Assembly: GCA_947089905.1 (NCBI GenBank)
Contig: CAMUMG010000017.1
Coordinates: forward strand, 1 to 36,193
Length of the DNA stretch: 36,193 nt
Reading direction: 5' to 3'
Source: an uncultured Lachnospiraceae bacterium
GTDB lineage: Bacteria > Bacillota > Clostridia > Lachnospirales > Lachnospiraceae
Positions 24,088-33,327 of the stretch are shown here, piece by piece. The position numbers were made by a program, and so were the translations under genes. Position 1 is the stretch's first letter, and every line of letters begins with the position of its first letter. Below the pieces are notes generated by a model that ran no database searches, was not told where the DNA came from, and worked only from the letters and a program-made list of their open reading frames with translations.

Positions 24088-26214
24088 ATGGAACAGGAAG
24101 AATTAAAGAATAAAAAACAAATGTTGTTAACATTTATGAAAGAAAATACGTATCAGCCAATGAAATTAAAAGAGTTAGCAGGTTTTTTTCAGATTTCAAA
24201 ACAGAACCGGGAAGAATTAAAACAAGTGATAAATTCTCTATTAGCAGAAGGTATGATTACAGTTGATGAAAAGGGAAGGTATCGAATAGAAGGATCTGAG
24301 AAAAAGGAGGGAACTTTTTGTGGTACTAGCCGTGGCTTTGGCTTTGTTTCTATAGAGGGAATGGAAGAAGATGTTTTTATTCCAGAAAGTGAAACAAATG
24401 GGGCACTGGATGGAGATATTGTACAGGTACTTTTATTAGAAGAGAGTACAGGACCTAGAAAAGAGGGAAAAGTCTTAGCGGTTTTAGAGAGAACTTGTAA
24501 TGAGGTAGTTGGAACATTTGAGGCAAGAAAAAACTTTGGATTTGTAATTCCAGATAATTTAAAATTTGGGCGAGACATTTATATTGCAAAAGAACATATA
24601 TCAGGTGCAGTAGACGGTAGTAAGGTTGTTGTAAAATTAACAGACTACGGAGATTCTTCGAGAAACCCAGAAGGATATATAACCGAGATTTTAGGGCACA
24701 TCAACGATCCCAAAAGTGATGTTTTATCAATCATAAAAGCTTCAGGAATTCCGACTGAGTTTCCAGAGGAAATAGAAAAAATGCTTCGTTTTATTCCTTT
24801 AGAAGTTTCACAAAAAGAATGGGAAAATCGTTTGGATTTAAGAGATCTGCTTACCGTAACAATTGATGGGGAAGATGCAAAGGATTTAGATGATGCGGTG
24901 ACTTTAACAAAGGAAAATGGAATTTATCATCTCGGTGTGCATATTGCAGATGTCACCCATTATGTCAAAGAAAATTCTCCTCTCGATGAAGAGGCAAAAA
25001 GAAGAGGAACAAGTGTTTATCTGATTGATCGAGTGATTCCTATGTTACCACATCAACTTTCAAATGGAATTTGTTCTTTAAATGAAGGATGTGATAGATT
25101 GGCTTTAAGTTGTTTGATGGAGATTGATGAAAAAGGGACAGTATTGGGACATCAGATTGCAGAAACAGTAATTTGTGTAAATCGCAGAATGACTTATACC
25201 AGTGTAAAAAAGATTTTAGAAGATAAAGATCCTGAAGAATGTAAAAAGTATAAAGAATTGGTTTCTACTTTTGAATGTATGAAAGAACTTGCAGACTGTC
25301 TAAGACAAAAAAGGAGAAAAAGAGGTTCGATTGATTTTGATTTTCCAGAAAGTAAATTAAAGTTGGATTCTAATGGGAAACCAATAGAAATTGAACCATA
25401 TGAAAGAAATAAAGCGACAAAAATTATTGAAGACTTTATGTTAATTACCAATGAAACAATAGCAGAAGATTTTTACTGGCAGGAGTTACCGTTTGTCTAC
25501 CGTAGTCATGAACAGCCAGATTTAGAAAAAATTCAAAAACTTTCTGTCTTAATTAACAATTTTGGATATCATATCCATACTGGGGGAGAGGACATGCACC
25601 CAAAAGAACTTCAAAAACTTTTGGCAAAGATTGAGGACTCTCCCGAAGAAGCCTTAATTAGTCGTCTTACACTACGTTCTATGAAACAGGCGAGATATAC
25701 AACGGATTGTGTGGGTCATTTCGGACTGGCAGCAAGATATTATTGTCATTTTACTTCTCCAATCAGACGATATCCAGATCTACAGATCCACCGAATTATA
25801 AAAGAAAATTTACACGGAATGCTACAGGAAAAAAGAATTGGACATTATAACGCTATTTTGCCTGAAGTTGCAAAACAATCTAGTCATACAGAAAGACGTG
25901 CAGAAGAAGCAGAAAGAGAAGTAGAAAAATTAAAAAAAGTAGAATATATGAGTGAATTTTTAGGAGAAACATTTGAAGGAGTTATTTCTTCAGTAACTTC
26001 TTGGGGAATGTATGTGGAGCTTCCAAATACTGTAGAAGGAATGATTCGAGTAGCAGATCTGACAGATGACTATTATATTTTTGACGAAAATCACTATACT
26101 ATGACCGGAGAACGGACAAGACGCTGTTATAAATTAGGGCAGAGACTAAAAGTTATGGTTGCCGGAACAGATAAATTGCTTCGAACAATTGATTTTCTGC
26201 CAGTGATCGAGTAA
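24088..26214 (+). CDS. rnr: Ribonuclease R
   Basis: A 708-residue 3'-5' exoribonuclease that degrades structured RNA and takes part in tmRNA quality control. The order is an N-terminal winged helix (1-65), cold-shock/OB domains ([11 protein letters not shown] and [10 protein letters not shown]), the RNB catalytic domain with metal-binding Asp residues at 263, 266, 268 and 269 (D-A-K-D-L-D-D-A-V), and a C-terminal S1 domain ([14 protein letters not shown]). The usual Lys-rich tail is missing: it stops soon after the S1 domain. It is followed 40 bases later by smpB, a functional partner. Confidence 0.96.
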   Translation: MEQEELKNKKQMLLTFMKENTYQPMKLKELAGFFQISKQNREELKQVINSLLAEGMITVDEKGRYRIEGSEKKEGTFCGTSRGFGFVSIEGMEEDVFIPESETNGALDGDIVQVLLLEESTGPRKEGKVLAVLERTCNEVVGTFEARKNFGFVIPDNLKFGRDIYIAKEHISGAVDGSKVVVKLTDYGDSSRNPEGYITEILGHINDPKSDVLSIIKASGIPTEFPEEIEKMLRFIPLEVSQKEWENRLDLRDLLTVTIDGEDAKDLDDAVTLTKENGIYHLGVHIADVTHYVKENSPLDEEAKRRGTSVYLIDRVIPMLPHQLSNGICSLNEGCDRLALSCLMEIDEKGTVLGHQIAETVICVNRRMTYTSVKKILEDKDPEECKKYKELVSTFECMKELADCLRQKRRKRGSIDFDFPESKLKLDSNGKPIEIEPYERNKATKIIEDFMLITNETIAEDFYWQELPFVYRSHEQPDLEKIQKLSVLINNFGYHIHTGGEDMHPKELQKLLAKIEDSPEEALISRLTLRSMKQARYTTDCVGHFGLAARYYCHFTSPIRRYPDLQIHRIIKENLHGMLQEKRIGHYNAILPEVAKQSSHTERRAEEAEREVEKLKKVEYMSEFLGETFEGVISSVTSWGMYVELPNTVEGMIRVADLTDDYYIFDENHYTMTGERTRRCYKLGQRLKVMVAGTDKLLRTIDFLPVIE

Positions 26215-26254
26215 AATAAAAGACAGGCAAGCAAATTTATCAGGGGGACTTTCT

Positions 26255-26731
26255 ATGGCAAAAACATCTAAAGACAATGTACGCATGATAGCAAATAATA
26301 AAAAAGCTAGATTTGATTTTTTTATAGAAGAAACCTATGAAGCAGGGATTTCCTTACATGGAACGGAGGTAAAATCTCTGCGAATGGGAAAATGCAGTAT
26401 TAAAGAAGCGTTTGTTCGAATTGAACAAGGAGAGGTATTTATTTATGGGATGCACATTAGCCCATATGAAAAAGGAAATATTTTTAACAAAGATCCACTT
26501 CGAGTAAAAAAAATGCTTTTGCACAGACAAGAGATTCGTAAACTTTTAGGGCAGATTAAACAAAAGGGATATACATTAGTACCTCTTATGGTGTATTTTA
26601 AAGGAAGTTTAGTTAAAATACAGATAGGCTTGGCAAGAGGAAAAAAGTTATATGATAAACGAGAAGATATTGCGAAAAAGGATCAAAGACGAGAGGCTGA
26701 AAAAAATTTTAAGGTAAAAAACTTATATTAA
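26255..26731 (+). CDS. smpB: SsrA-binding protein SmpB
   Basis: A 158-residue protein that binds tmRNA and is needed to load it on stalled ribosomes. Family blocks are [37 protein letters not shown] and the C-terminal [19 protein letters not shown]. The basic tail enters the mRNA channel. The start follows CAGGGGGAC. The tmRNA itself lies 1.7 kb downstream on the other strand. Confidence 0.97.
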   Translation: MAKTSKDNVRMIANNKKARFDFFIEETYEAGISLHGTEVKSLRMGKCSIKEAFVRIEQGEVFIYGMHISPYEKGNIFNKDPLRVKKMLLHRQEIRKLLGQIKQKGYTLVPLMVYFKGSLVKIQIGLARGKKLYDKREDIAKKDQRREAEKNFKVKNLY

Positions 26732-26790
26732 GAGAAAGTGATATATATTATGGTATATAACATAAAATACAGCACAGAAATGAGGATACT

Positions 26791-28437
26791 ATGAAAACCC
26801 ATACGAAGAAAGTAATCGTGATAGGACATAAAAATCCAGATACAGATTCGATCTGTTCTGCAATTACCTATGCGGCACTAAAAAGCAAGATAACAGGAAA
26901 GGAATATGTTGCAAAGCGTGCAGGACAATTAAATCAAGAAACAGAATATGTATTACGTCGGTTTAACGTCGCTGCCCCAGAATATATTGAAGATGTAAGA
27001 ACTCAGGTAAAGGACATTGAAATCAGAGAAACCGAAGGAGTCAATGAGACTATTTCGTTAAAAAAAGCATGGACTCTTATGAGAGAACAAAATGTTGTTA
27101 CTCTTCCAATTACAAAGGAAGAGAATTTAGAAGGATTAATTACGATTAATGATATTGCAATGTCATATATGGAAGTCTATGATAGCCATATTTTAGCTGA
27201 TGCGAAGACACCCTATGAAAATATTTTAGAAACTTTAGAAGGAAAAATGTTAGTTGGTGATAAAACGGCAAGTTTTACAAAGGGAAAAGTCTTAATTGCG
27301 GCTGCAAATCCAGATCTGATGGAGGATTATATTGAAGAACACGACTTGGTAATTTTAGGGAATCGATATGAATCCCAACTTTGTGCTATTGAAATGAAAG
27401 CAGATTGTATTATTGTTTGTGAAGGAGCAAAAGTTTCTCTTACAATTCGAAAGCTTGCAGAAGAGAGAGGATGTACCATTATCAGCACTCCACATGATAC
27501 TTATTCTGTAGCACGTCTGATTAATCAAAGTATGCCAATCAGTCATTTTATGATCCGAAATAATCTGATTATTTTTCGTACCGATGCGTTTGTAGAAGAT
27601 ATCAAAAATGTTATGGCAAAAAATAGAAACCGAGATTTCCCAATCCTAGATCATAGAGGAAAATATCGTGGGATGATTTCTCGAAGGAATCTCCTCAATA
27701 TGCAGAGAAAACAAATTATCTTAGTAGATCACAATGAAAGAAGTCAGGCAGTAGATGGAATTGAAGATGCAGAAATTTTAGAAATCATCGATCATCATAG
27801 ATTAGGTACAATTGAAACAATGACACCAGTATTTTTTAGAAATCAGCCGCTTGGTTGTACTGCTACAATTATTTATCAAATGTATCAAGAAAATGGAGTT
27901 TTTGTAGATTCTACAACAGCTGGGTTATTATGTGCAGCAATTCTTTCTGATACATTGATGTATCGCTCTCCAACATGCACTCAGTACGATAAAAAAGCAG
28001 CCGAAGAACTTGCAGAACTTGCAGGATTAAATGTAGAAAAATTTGCTTTAGAAATGTTTGAAGCTGCAAGTGATTTAAAAAGTAAGAGTGCAGAAGAAAT
28101 TTTCTGTCAGGATTTTAAAAACTTTACCGCAGGAGAAATTCGTTTTGGAGTAGGGCAGATAAGTTCTATGAATAGGTTGGAATTATCTGAATTAAAAGAA
28201 AAGTTGATTCCTTATTTACAAAAGGCATATGAAGAACATGAAACAGATATGATATTTTTTATGCTTACTAATATTATAGAGGAATCTACAGAACTTCTCT
28301 ATATAGGAAATGAGGCAACTGAATTAATAGAACGAGCATTTCATGTAAAACAAGTAAATGGAACATATCAGTTAAATAAAGTAGTGTCAAGAAAAAAACA
28401 GCTTATTCCAGCACTAATGGGAGCAATGCAGCAATAA
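26791..28437 (+). CDS. ppaC: Family II manganese-dependent inorganic pyrophosphatase with CBS and DRTGG domains
   Basis: A 548-residue enzyme that hydrolyses pyrophosphate. The DHH-type metal site is visible: G-H-K-N-P-D-T-D-S-I-C-S near the start, then L-V-D-H-N-E-R-S and I-D-H-H-R-L-G, and S-D-T-L-M-Y-R-S-P-T. The DHHA2 part ends with S-R-K-K-Q-L-I-P. About 230 extra residues (roughly 70-300) between the first two motifs hold two CBS motifs and a DRTGG domain. In characterised clostridial relatives these bind adenine nucleotides and regulate activity, so AMP/ADP inhibition is likely. It is monocistronic, ending in a hairpin shared with the opposing tmRNA gene. Confidence 0.93.
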   Translation: MKTHTKKVIVIGHKNPDTDSICSAITYAALKSKITGKEYVAKRAGQLNQETEYVLRRFNVAAPEYIEDVRTQVKDIEIRETEGVNETISLKKAWTLMREQNVVTLPITKEENLEGLITINDIAMSYMEVYDSHILADAKTPYENILETLEGKMLVGDKTASFTKGKVLIAAANPDLMEDYIEEHDLVILGNRYESQLCAIEMKADCIIVCEGAKVSLTIRKLAEERGCTIISTPHDTYSVARLINQSMPISHFMIRNNLIIFRTDAFVEDIKNVMAKNRNRDFPILDHRGKYRGMISRRNLLNMQRKQIILVDHNERSQAVDGIEDAEILEIIDHHRLGTIETMTPVFFRNQPLGCTATIIYQMYQENGVFVDSTTAGLLCAAILSDTLMYRSPTCTQYDKKAAEELAELAGLNVEKFALEMFEAASDLKSKSAEEIFCQDFKNFTAGEIRFGVGQISSMNRLELSELKEKLIPYLQKAYEEHETDMIFFMLTNIIEESTELLYIGNEATELIERAFHVKQVNGTYQLNKVVSRKKQLIPALMGAMQQ

Positions 28438-28468
28438 AGAAAGAGTGGTATTATACCACTCTTTCTTT
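28436..28468. terminator. Bidirectional terminator between the pyrophosphatase gene and tmRNA
   Basis: A perfect 15-bp stem (AAAGAAAGAGTGGTA with its complement) around a TTA loop overlaps the pyrophosphatase stop codon and lies 15 bases beyond the tmRNA 3' end. A-rich and T-rich arm ends make it work on both strands. Confidence 0.85.
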
Positions 28469-28482
28469 ATTGTTTGCAAAAG

Positions 28483-28819
28483 TGGAGCTGAGGGGAATCG
28501 AACCCCTGTCCGAAAGCCAATCCACTGTTCTTCTACTATTATAGTCCATTCTTTGACATTCCCTCTGCCGAACGAAAAAGGACATTCTTTCGGTTTTAGT
28601 AGCTTCATTCTTACGCCTATATACTCAAAGCTTTATATATATCGTTTCCTACAAAGTCGATGCCTGAGTTTAATGTGTAGGTGCACTAAGTCAGACAGCT
28701 GCCATTAGGCAGCGAGTGCTAAATTATCTTCAGCGTTTAATTTTAAGTTTGCCATTTAACGCATTGCATACGAATAGCTTCACCAGCTTCAAAACCCCCG
28801 TCGAAACCAGTACAACCCC
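28483..28819 (-). ncRNA. ssrA: Transfer-messenger RNA (tmRNA)
   Basis: On the minus strand the 5' end GGGGTTG (28813-28819) pairs with CAGCTCC (28484-28490) as the acceptor stem. GTACTGGTTTCGACGGGG follows, and the T-arm is GGGTTCGATTCCCC. The tag reading frame (28705-28752) encodes ANLKLNAEDNLALAA, followed by TAA. It tags proteins on stalled ribosomes for degradation. The terminal CCA is not encoded (the genome continues ACTT), so it must be added enzymatically. The tRNA-like ends and tag are directly visible; the exact 5' end is by pairing. Confidence 0.95.
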
Positions 28820-28847
28820 TGGTTTTTAGTTTTACTTAGATGGATTT

Positions 28848-28876
28848 ATTATATAGTACAAAAAATAAATTGTCAA
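28848..28876 (-). promoter_or_regulatory. Consensus promoter of ssrA
   Basis: On the minus strand TTGACA (28871-28876), 17 bases, then TATAAT (28848-28853): both boxes are perfect. The transcript would start about 20 bases before the mature 5' end, leaving a leader for RNase P to remove. Confidence 0.9.
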
Positions 28877-28903
28877 GCATAATTCCGTCGTTTTTACGAA
28901 TCT

Positions 28904-28932
28904 TTGTTATAATTGGAAAAGTCGTATATGAT
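28904..28932 (+). promoter_or_regulatory. Possible promoter of the XRE membrane-protein operon
   Basis: TTGTTA (28904-28909) and TATGAT (28927-28932) are 17 bases apart. The leader to 29053 would be about 115 bases. Confidence 0.5.
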
Positions 28933-29052
28933 ATAGAAAGTAAGGGTTTTTTATATTTTAAGATGTGCAACCGCTAGTTGCGAAAGTTTCAAGAGTAGTT
29001 GATAGAGTGCCACAGAAAATTATAGTATATTTTTGGCAAGGAGGTAGAGTAA

Positions 29053-29508
29053 ATGTTGTCTGAAAAAATATATACACTCAGACGCAAGAGCGGACTTTCA
29101 CAAGAACAGCTTGCGGAGAAAATTGGAGTTTCAAGACAAGCGATATCAAAATGGGAAGGAGGACTATCGACTCCAGAATTAGATAAGCTTAAAGCGTTGA
29201 GTGAATGTTTTCAAATTACAATAGACGAGCTTACTGGAAATCAGGCTATAAGTGCTTTTGACGATACAATAAAGGAGAAAGAAAATCCAGTTTCCTGTAA
29301 ACCAGAAGAAAGTAAAATGGGTATTTGTCTTTGTATAATAGGTGCAATTTGCCTTATCCTATTTGGTATCTTAACAGTTATACATCCATCGTCTGTTAAA
29401 CAGATAAATGAATCGTCAATGATTACTTTAAACGGAACAGGAATACTTATTACTTTATTTGTGTTACTGATGATATTAGGAATTATTATGATTTTCAAGA
29501 AAAAATAA
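29053..29508 (+). CDS. XRE-family regulator with C-terminal membrane helices
   Basis: A 151-residue protein; ATG follows AAGGAGGTA. An HTH_3 domain fills residues 1-62 (L-S-Q-E-Q-L-A-E-K-I-G-V-S-R-Q-A-I-S-K-W-E, then T-I-D-E-L-T-G). Two hydrophobic helices follow (about 90-112 and 125-148), ending in a Lys-rich tail. Such membrane-tethered XRE proteins are common in Lachnospiraceae and Clostridia, often paired with small membrane proteins or transporters. The next gene, 19 bases on, is a small membrane protein. The signal sensed is unknown. Confidence 0.85.
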   Translation: MLSEKIYTLRRKSGLSQEQLAEKIGVSRQAISKWEGGLSTPELDKLKALSECFQITIDELTGNQAISAFDDTIKEKENPVSCKPEESKMGICLCIIGAICLILFGILTVIHPSSVKQINESSMITLNGTGILITLFVLLMILGIIMIFKKK

Positions 29509-29527
29509 ATTTAGGGAGGTATTTATA

Positions 29528-29752
29528 ATGAAAAAATATAAACACCTAGTCTATCTTTTTGCTGTACTTGCGATACTGCTTTCAAATATCATGTGTGCTA
29601 CAGTTGCGTACCATTATTGTGCTCTTGAGTTAGGAGGACAATACGCAGGATATAGTGCCCCAGCTAATATTGCTTTTTTGCTATGTATCCCATATGGGAT
29701 TGGAATTATAATATGTGTTATTTTAGCTTGTTTTTTTAATAAAAAGCATTAA
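29528..29752 (+). CDS. Small two-helix membrane protein (74 aa)
   Basis: ATG follows GGGAGGT, 19 bases after the XRE membrane regulator, so the two form an operon. The product has a basic N-terminus, a hydrophobic helix (about 7-28), a Gly/Tyr/Ala-rich loop (G-G-Q-Y-A-G-Y-S-A-P-A) and a second helix (about 48-69) ending in K-K-H. It resembles the small unnamed membrane proteins often found beside HTH regulators in Clostridia. No function is known; it may be the target or partner of the regulator. Confidence 0.7.
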   Translation: MKKYKHLVYLFAVLAILLSNIMCATVAYHYCALELGGQYAGYSAPANIAFLLCIPYGIGIIICVILACFFNKKH

Positions 29753-29767
29753 AAATCCTTATGAATC

Positions 29768-29810
29768 AAAAAGGGGACTATTTTAACCAAAATAGCCCCT
29801 TTTTATTTTT
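29768..29810 (+). terminator. Terminator after the XRE membrane-protein operon
   Basis: AAAAAGGGG and CTATTTT pair with AAAATAG and CCCCTTTTT (one bulged A), followed by ATTTTTT. Confidence 0.88.
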
Positions 29811-29963
29811 TATAATCTGTTCTGTCATCTTGACAAAAGATAAAAAGAACAGCGATACCAATCTTGAAAGGAAATTAGAAAGATGTATAAAATTGAGGAA
29901 TTCGGAAAGTCTTAGAAAGAGGGAATTAAAAATAAAAGAAAGGATAAAAAAGGATAAGAAAAC

Positions 29964-31004
29964 ATGGAAAAAGAGAAGTTATGTTTTTTTGACACAAAAC
30001 CATATGATAAAGAATTTTTCGAAAAATATAATAAAGATTATGGATTTGAAATTCAATTCTTTGAAGAAAAACTGAATTTTAGAACAGCAATTATGGCAGC
30101 AGGAAGTAAGGCAGTATGTGCTTTTGTAAATGATACATTAGATAAGAGAGTAATGGATACTTTGGCAGAATGTGGAGTAGAAGTGATTGGAATGAGATGT
30201 GCAGGCTATAATAATGTAGATTTTAAAGCGGCATTTGGAAGGATTCATATTGTACGAGTTCCAGCATATTCCCCTTATGCAGTTGCAGAGCATACTATGG
30301 GAATGTTATTAATGCTCAACCGAAAACTTCATCGGGCATATAACCGTACAAGAGAATATAACTTTAGTTTAAATGGATTAACTGGATTTGATCTACATGG
30401 AAAAACAATCGGAATTATTGGAACAGGAAAGATAGGAAGAATCTTTATAGATGTCTGTTTGGGTTTTGGAATGAAAGTGGTTGCCTATGATCCCTATCCT
30501 GTACAGGGAAGCAATATTACTTATGTATCCTTAGAAGAACTTTGTAGAACATCAGACATCATTTCATTACACTGTCCACTTACAAAAGAAACTCATCATA
30601 TTATTAATCCAGAAACTCTTTCTCAGATGAAAAAGGGGGTTTATATTATTAATACTTCCCGTGGAGCTTTAATTGACAGTGAAGCTTTACTTTCTGCTTT
30701 AAAATCAGGATTTATAGGAGCCGCCGGATTAGATGTATATGAGGAAGAAACGGATTTTTTCTATGAAGATGTTTCCAATCAAATCCTTCAAGATGATATT
30801 TTAGCCAGATTAATTTCCCTTCCTAATGTTTTAGTGACCTCTCACCAAGCATTTTTAACAAAAGAAGCACTTGGCAATATTGCAGAAACTACATTAAAAA
30901 ATTTAAAAGATTATTTTGAAGGAAAACCATTAGAAAATGAAATTTGTTATCATTGTTCTAAAGATAATTCCTGCAAAAGAAATCATAAAGAACGTTGTTT
31001 TTAA
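29964..31004 (+). CDS. D-lactate dehydrogenase (2-hydroxyacid dehydrogenase family)
   Basis: A 346-residue NAD-dependent enzyme, probably reducing pyruvate to D-lactate in fermentation. M-R-C-A-G-Y-N-N-V-D and V-P-A-Y-S-P-Y-A-V-A-E-H-T are typical of D-LDH. G-I-I-G-T-G-K-I-G-R is the NAD-binding loop. C-P-L-T-K-E-T-H-H-I-I, N-T-S-R-G-A-L-I-D, D-V-Y-E-E-E and the catalytic His in T-S-H-Q-A-F follow. The last 20 residues add an unusual Cys/His-rich tail (C-x2-C-x5-C-x7-C). The start at 29964 gives the usual N-terminus; the binding site is a weak GGATAAG. No clear promoter is visible. Confidence 0.88.
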   Translation: MEKEKLCFFDTKPYDKEFFEKYNKDYGFEIQFFEEKLNFRTAIMAAGSKAVCAFVNDTLDKRVMDTLAECGVEVIGMRCAGYNNVDFKAAFGRIHIVRVPAYSPYAVAEHTMGMLLMLNRKLHRAYNRTREYNFSLNGLTGFDLHGKTIGIIGTGKIGRIFIDVCLGFGMKVVAYDPYPVQGSNITYVSLEELCRTSDIISLHCPLTKETHHIINPETLSQMKKGVYIINTSRGALIDSEALLSALKSGFIGAAGLDVYEEETDFFYEDVSNQILQDDILARLISLPNVLVTSHQAFLTKEALGNIAETTLKNLKDYFEGKPLENEICYHCSKDNSCKRNHKERCF

Positions 31005-31034
31005 TAGAGAGCAAATTTAGGGAAAATAGAGTAA

Positions 31035-31063
31035 TTGAAATAAAAAAAAAAGTATGGTACTAT
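31035..31063 (+). promoter_or_regulatory. Promoter of the cyclophilin lipoprotein gene
   Basis: TTGAAA (31035-31040) and TACTAT (31058-31063) are 17 bases apart, with TG at the extended -10 position. Confidence 0.65.
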
Positions 31064-31141
31064 GAAAAGAACAAAAAAGGAATGACGTCTGAAAAGAAAA
31101 TTGATTTCATACAATAAGAAAAATGATTGGAGGAACAATAT

Positions 31142-31951
31142 ATGCAAAAAAAACGATGGATTGAAGTAATATTTATCTTCTTATGCTTTGCATTAGTCGG
31201 ATGTGGAAGGACAGAAAAAAAAGAGAAAGGAACTCAAAATGATCCCTCTTTACCAGATATACAACCGAGTGAAGAACCGACATTGACACAAGATGCCCTA
31301 AAACAATATCAATTTCGTCTACCACAGCAGGGGGATATAGTAGCAGAATTTGTTATTACTGATTTTGGTTCAATTTTTGTAAAGCTTTTTCCAGAAGATG
31401 CACCATTAGCTGTGGAAAATTTTGTAACACATGCAAAAGAAGGATATTATGACGAAACTTCTTTCCATCGTATTATCGATGATTTTATGATTCAAGGAGG
31501 AATACCAAAGGAAAGTTCAGATGGTGGAGAAAGTATTTGGAAAGAGGCTTTTGAAGATGAATTTTCCAATCGGTTAAATCCATTTCGTGGAGCTTTGTGT
31601 ATGGCAAATCATGGAGCAAATACAAATGGAAGTCAATTTTTTTTAGTACAGGCAGATGCGAATAGTGTAATAGAATTAAAGTATTTATTAGAAGAAGGAC
31701 AGGATATGACTTTACAGGACTATTTTGAAAACCAATATGGTATTTTGCTTTCTGATAAATTAATAGAGCAATATATAACGTATGGTGGAACTCCATGGTT
31801 GACAGGATATCATACTGTATTTGGTCAGATTTTTGAAGGATTTGATATTTTAGATAAGATTGCAGCAGTTCCGGTTTTTGGAGATCAGCCACTTGAACCT
31901 GTAGTGATAGAAACGATTCGAATTATACAATGGGAAACCAGTACAGAGTAG
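31142..31951 (+). CDS. Cyclophilin-type peptidyl-prolyl isomerase lipoprotein
   Basis: A 269-residue protein; ATG at 31142 follows GGAGGA. A signal peptide ends in a lipobox L-V-G-C (Cys about residue 21), so it is a membrane-anchored surface lipoprotein. The cyclophilin domain (about 60-265) shows F-V-T-H-A-K-E-G-Y-Y-D, S-F-H-R-I-I-D-D-F-M-I-Q-G-G, C-M-A-N-H-G-A-N-T-N-G-S-Q-F-F-L and T-V-F-G-Q-I-F-E-G-F-D. The active-site Arg (F-H-R-I-I) is present. It probably folds exported proteins outside the membrane. An insert of about 40 residues around 180-225 is longer than in minimal cyclophilins. Confidence 0.92.
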   Translation: MQKKRWIEVIFIFLCFALVGCGRTEKKEKGTQNDPSLPDIQPSEEPTLTQDALKQYQFRLPQQGDIVAEFVITDFGSIFVKLFPEDAPLAVENFVTHAKEGYYDETSFHRIIDDFMIQGGIPKESSDGGESIWKEAFEDEFSNRLNPFRGALCMANHGANTNGSQFFLVQADANSVIELKYLLEEGQDMTLQDYFENQYGILLSDKLIEQYITYGGTPWLTGYHTVFGQIFEGFDILDKIAAVPVFGDQPLEPVVIETIRIIQWETSTE

Positions 31952-31977
31952 AAAAAAGGGAAAGGAAAGATAACAAG

Positions 31978-32532
31978 ATGGATAACCGATATGAAGTAGA
32001 TGGTTTTTTATTTGAAATACCAACAGAGTACGAAAAGGCAAAGAAAGAATATGAAGCAATTCGATATATTAAAACAAAAACAGATCTAAATAATACAGCA
32101 AATATAGCAAAATTATATAACAAACTTTTGGAAAAGCAAAATTTTATTACACCAGTTGGTCTTTCTTTTTTAAAAGAATTGAGAACAAAACTTATACAAT
32201 CCCAAATCATTACAGAAAATGATTTGCAAAAAATTATAGTAAAAAGAGAGAGACCAAAACAGAGCAAGAGTTTAGAAGCTTTTCAACAGGCAGAGGACAA
32301 AAAATATCAGTCGCAAGTATTTTTACTCAATACAAAACTAAGAAATACAAAATTGGTTTGTGGATTTTTAATTGCTATTGTTATTGCTTTATTTGGATTG
32401 ACTATCTATTTTCGTAATAGTCCTACATATGATCAGGAAATGCAGATTCAAGATAAATATGCAGCATGGGAACAAGAATTAACACAGCGAGAAGAAGCAT
32501 TAAGACTACGAGAAGAAGCACTCAAAAATTAA
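31978..32532 (+). CDS. Unknown single-pass membrane protein with C-terminal coiled coil
   Basis: A 184-residue protein; ATG at 31978 follows AAAGGAAAG, 26 bases after the cyclophilin gene, so it is likely co-transcribed with it. Residues 1-125 are charged and helical, and one membrane helix spans about 126-145. A charged coiled coil with Glu/Arg/Leu heptads (R-E-E-A-L-R-L-R-E-E-A-L) ends the protein. There is no signal peptide, so the N-terminal part is probably cytoplasmic. I recognise no family. Confidence 0.75.
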   Translation: MDNRYEVDGFLFEIPTEYEKAKKEYEAIRYIKTKTDLNNTANIAKLYNKLLEKQNFITPVGLSFLKELRTKLIQSQIITENDLQKIIVKRERPKQSKSLEAFQQAEDKKYQSQVFLLNTKLRNTKLVCGFLIAIVIALFGLTIYFRNSPTYDQEMQIQDKYAAWEQELTQREEALRLREEALKN

Positions 32533-32634
32533 ATTTTAACTGCAAGTAGATAAAATAATTCATAAAATATACACAAAAATTTGATAAAATCTAATTAGGT
32601 AGTGAAAGATAAAAAGACAAAAAAGGAGTGGAAA

Positions 32635-33309
32635 ATGGAACGATTAAAAATTCTTGTAGTCGATGATGAAAGTAGGATGAGAAAACTGGTGAAAGATTTT
32701 TTGTCACGTAGTAATTATGAAGTTTTAGAAGCAGAAAATGGTGAACAAGCAGTTGATTTATTTTTTGATGTAAAAGATATTGCTTTAATTATTTTAGATG
32801 TTATGATGCCAAAAATGGATGGATGGCAAGTGTGCAGAGAAATACGCAGAAATTCAAAAGTACCAATTATTATGTTGACAGCAAAAAGTGATGAAAAGGA
32901 TGAATTACTAGGATTTGAATTGGGAGTAGACGAATACATATCAAAACCATTTAGTCCAAAGATCTTGGTAGCAAGAGTAGAAGCCATTTTACGTAGAGCA
33001 GGACAAACAGAAGAGGAATGTCTGACAATTGGAGGAATTACTGTAGATAAAGCGGCCCATCAAGTAAAAATTGATGAAAAGCCTGTGGAGCTAAGTGTAA
33101 AAGAATTTGAACTTTTAACGTATTTTATTATGAATCGTGGAGTTGCACTTTCCAGAGAGAAGATTTTAAATAATGTTTGGAATTATGATTATTTTGGGGA
33201 CGCCAGAACAATAGATACTCATGTTAAAAAGTTACGTAATAAGATGGGAGAAAAAGGAGAGTATATTAAAACAATTTGGGGAATGGGTTATAAATTTGAA
33301 GTAAATTAG
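32635..33309 (+). CDS. OmpR-family response regulator
   Basis: A 224-residue two-component regulator; ATG at 32635 follows AAAGGAGTG, whereas an in-frame GTG at 32602 lacks a site. The receiver domain has V-D-D-E at residues 9-12, the phosphorylated Asp55 in L-D-V-M-M-P-K-M-D-G, T-A-K-S and K-P-F. A winged-helix DNA-binding domain follows (V-K-E-F-E-L-L, R-E-K-I-L-N-N-V-W and T-I-D-T-H-V-K-K-L-R-N-K-M-G). The partner kinase starts 18 bases downstream. The pairing is direct from gene order; the target genes are unknown, though the lipoprotein at 34917 is a candidate. Confidence 0.94.
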   Translation: MERLKILVVDDESRMRKLVKDFLSRSNYEVLEAENGEQAVDLFFDVKDIALIILDVMMPKMDGWQVCREIRRNSKVPIIMLTAKSDEKDELLGFELGVDEYISKPFSPKILVARVEAILRRAGQTEEECLTIGGITVDKAAHQVKIDEKPVELSVKEFELLTYFIMNRGVALSREKILNNVWNYDYFGDARTIDTHVKKLRNKMGEKGEYIKTIWGMGYKFEVN

Positions 33310-33327
33310 ATCGAAATGAGGCTAAAT

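Noticed and set aside
28445..28708. Open reading frames on both strands (28445-28708 plus, 28414-28608 minus)
   Set aside because: They lie inside the tmRNA gene and its terminator; the conserved tRNA-like ends and tag explain the sequence.
29761..30075. 104-codon ORF after the small membrane protein
   Set aside because: It runs through a strong terminator and into the D-lactate dehydrogenase start in another frame, has no ribosome binding site and is low-complexity.
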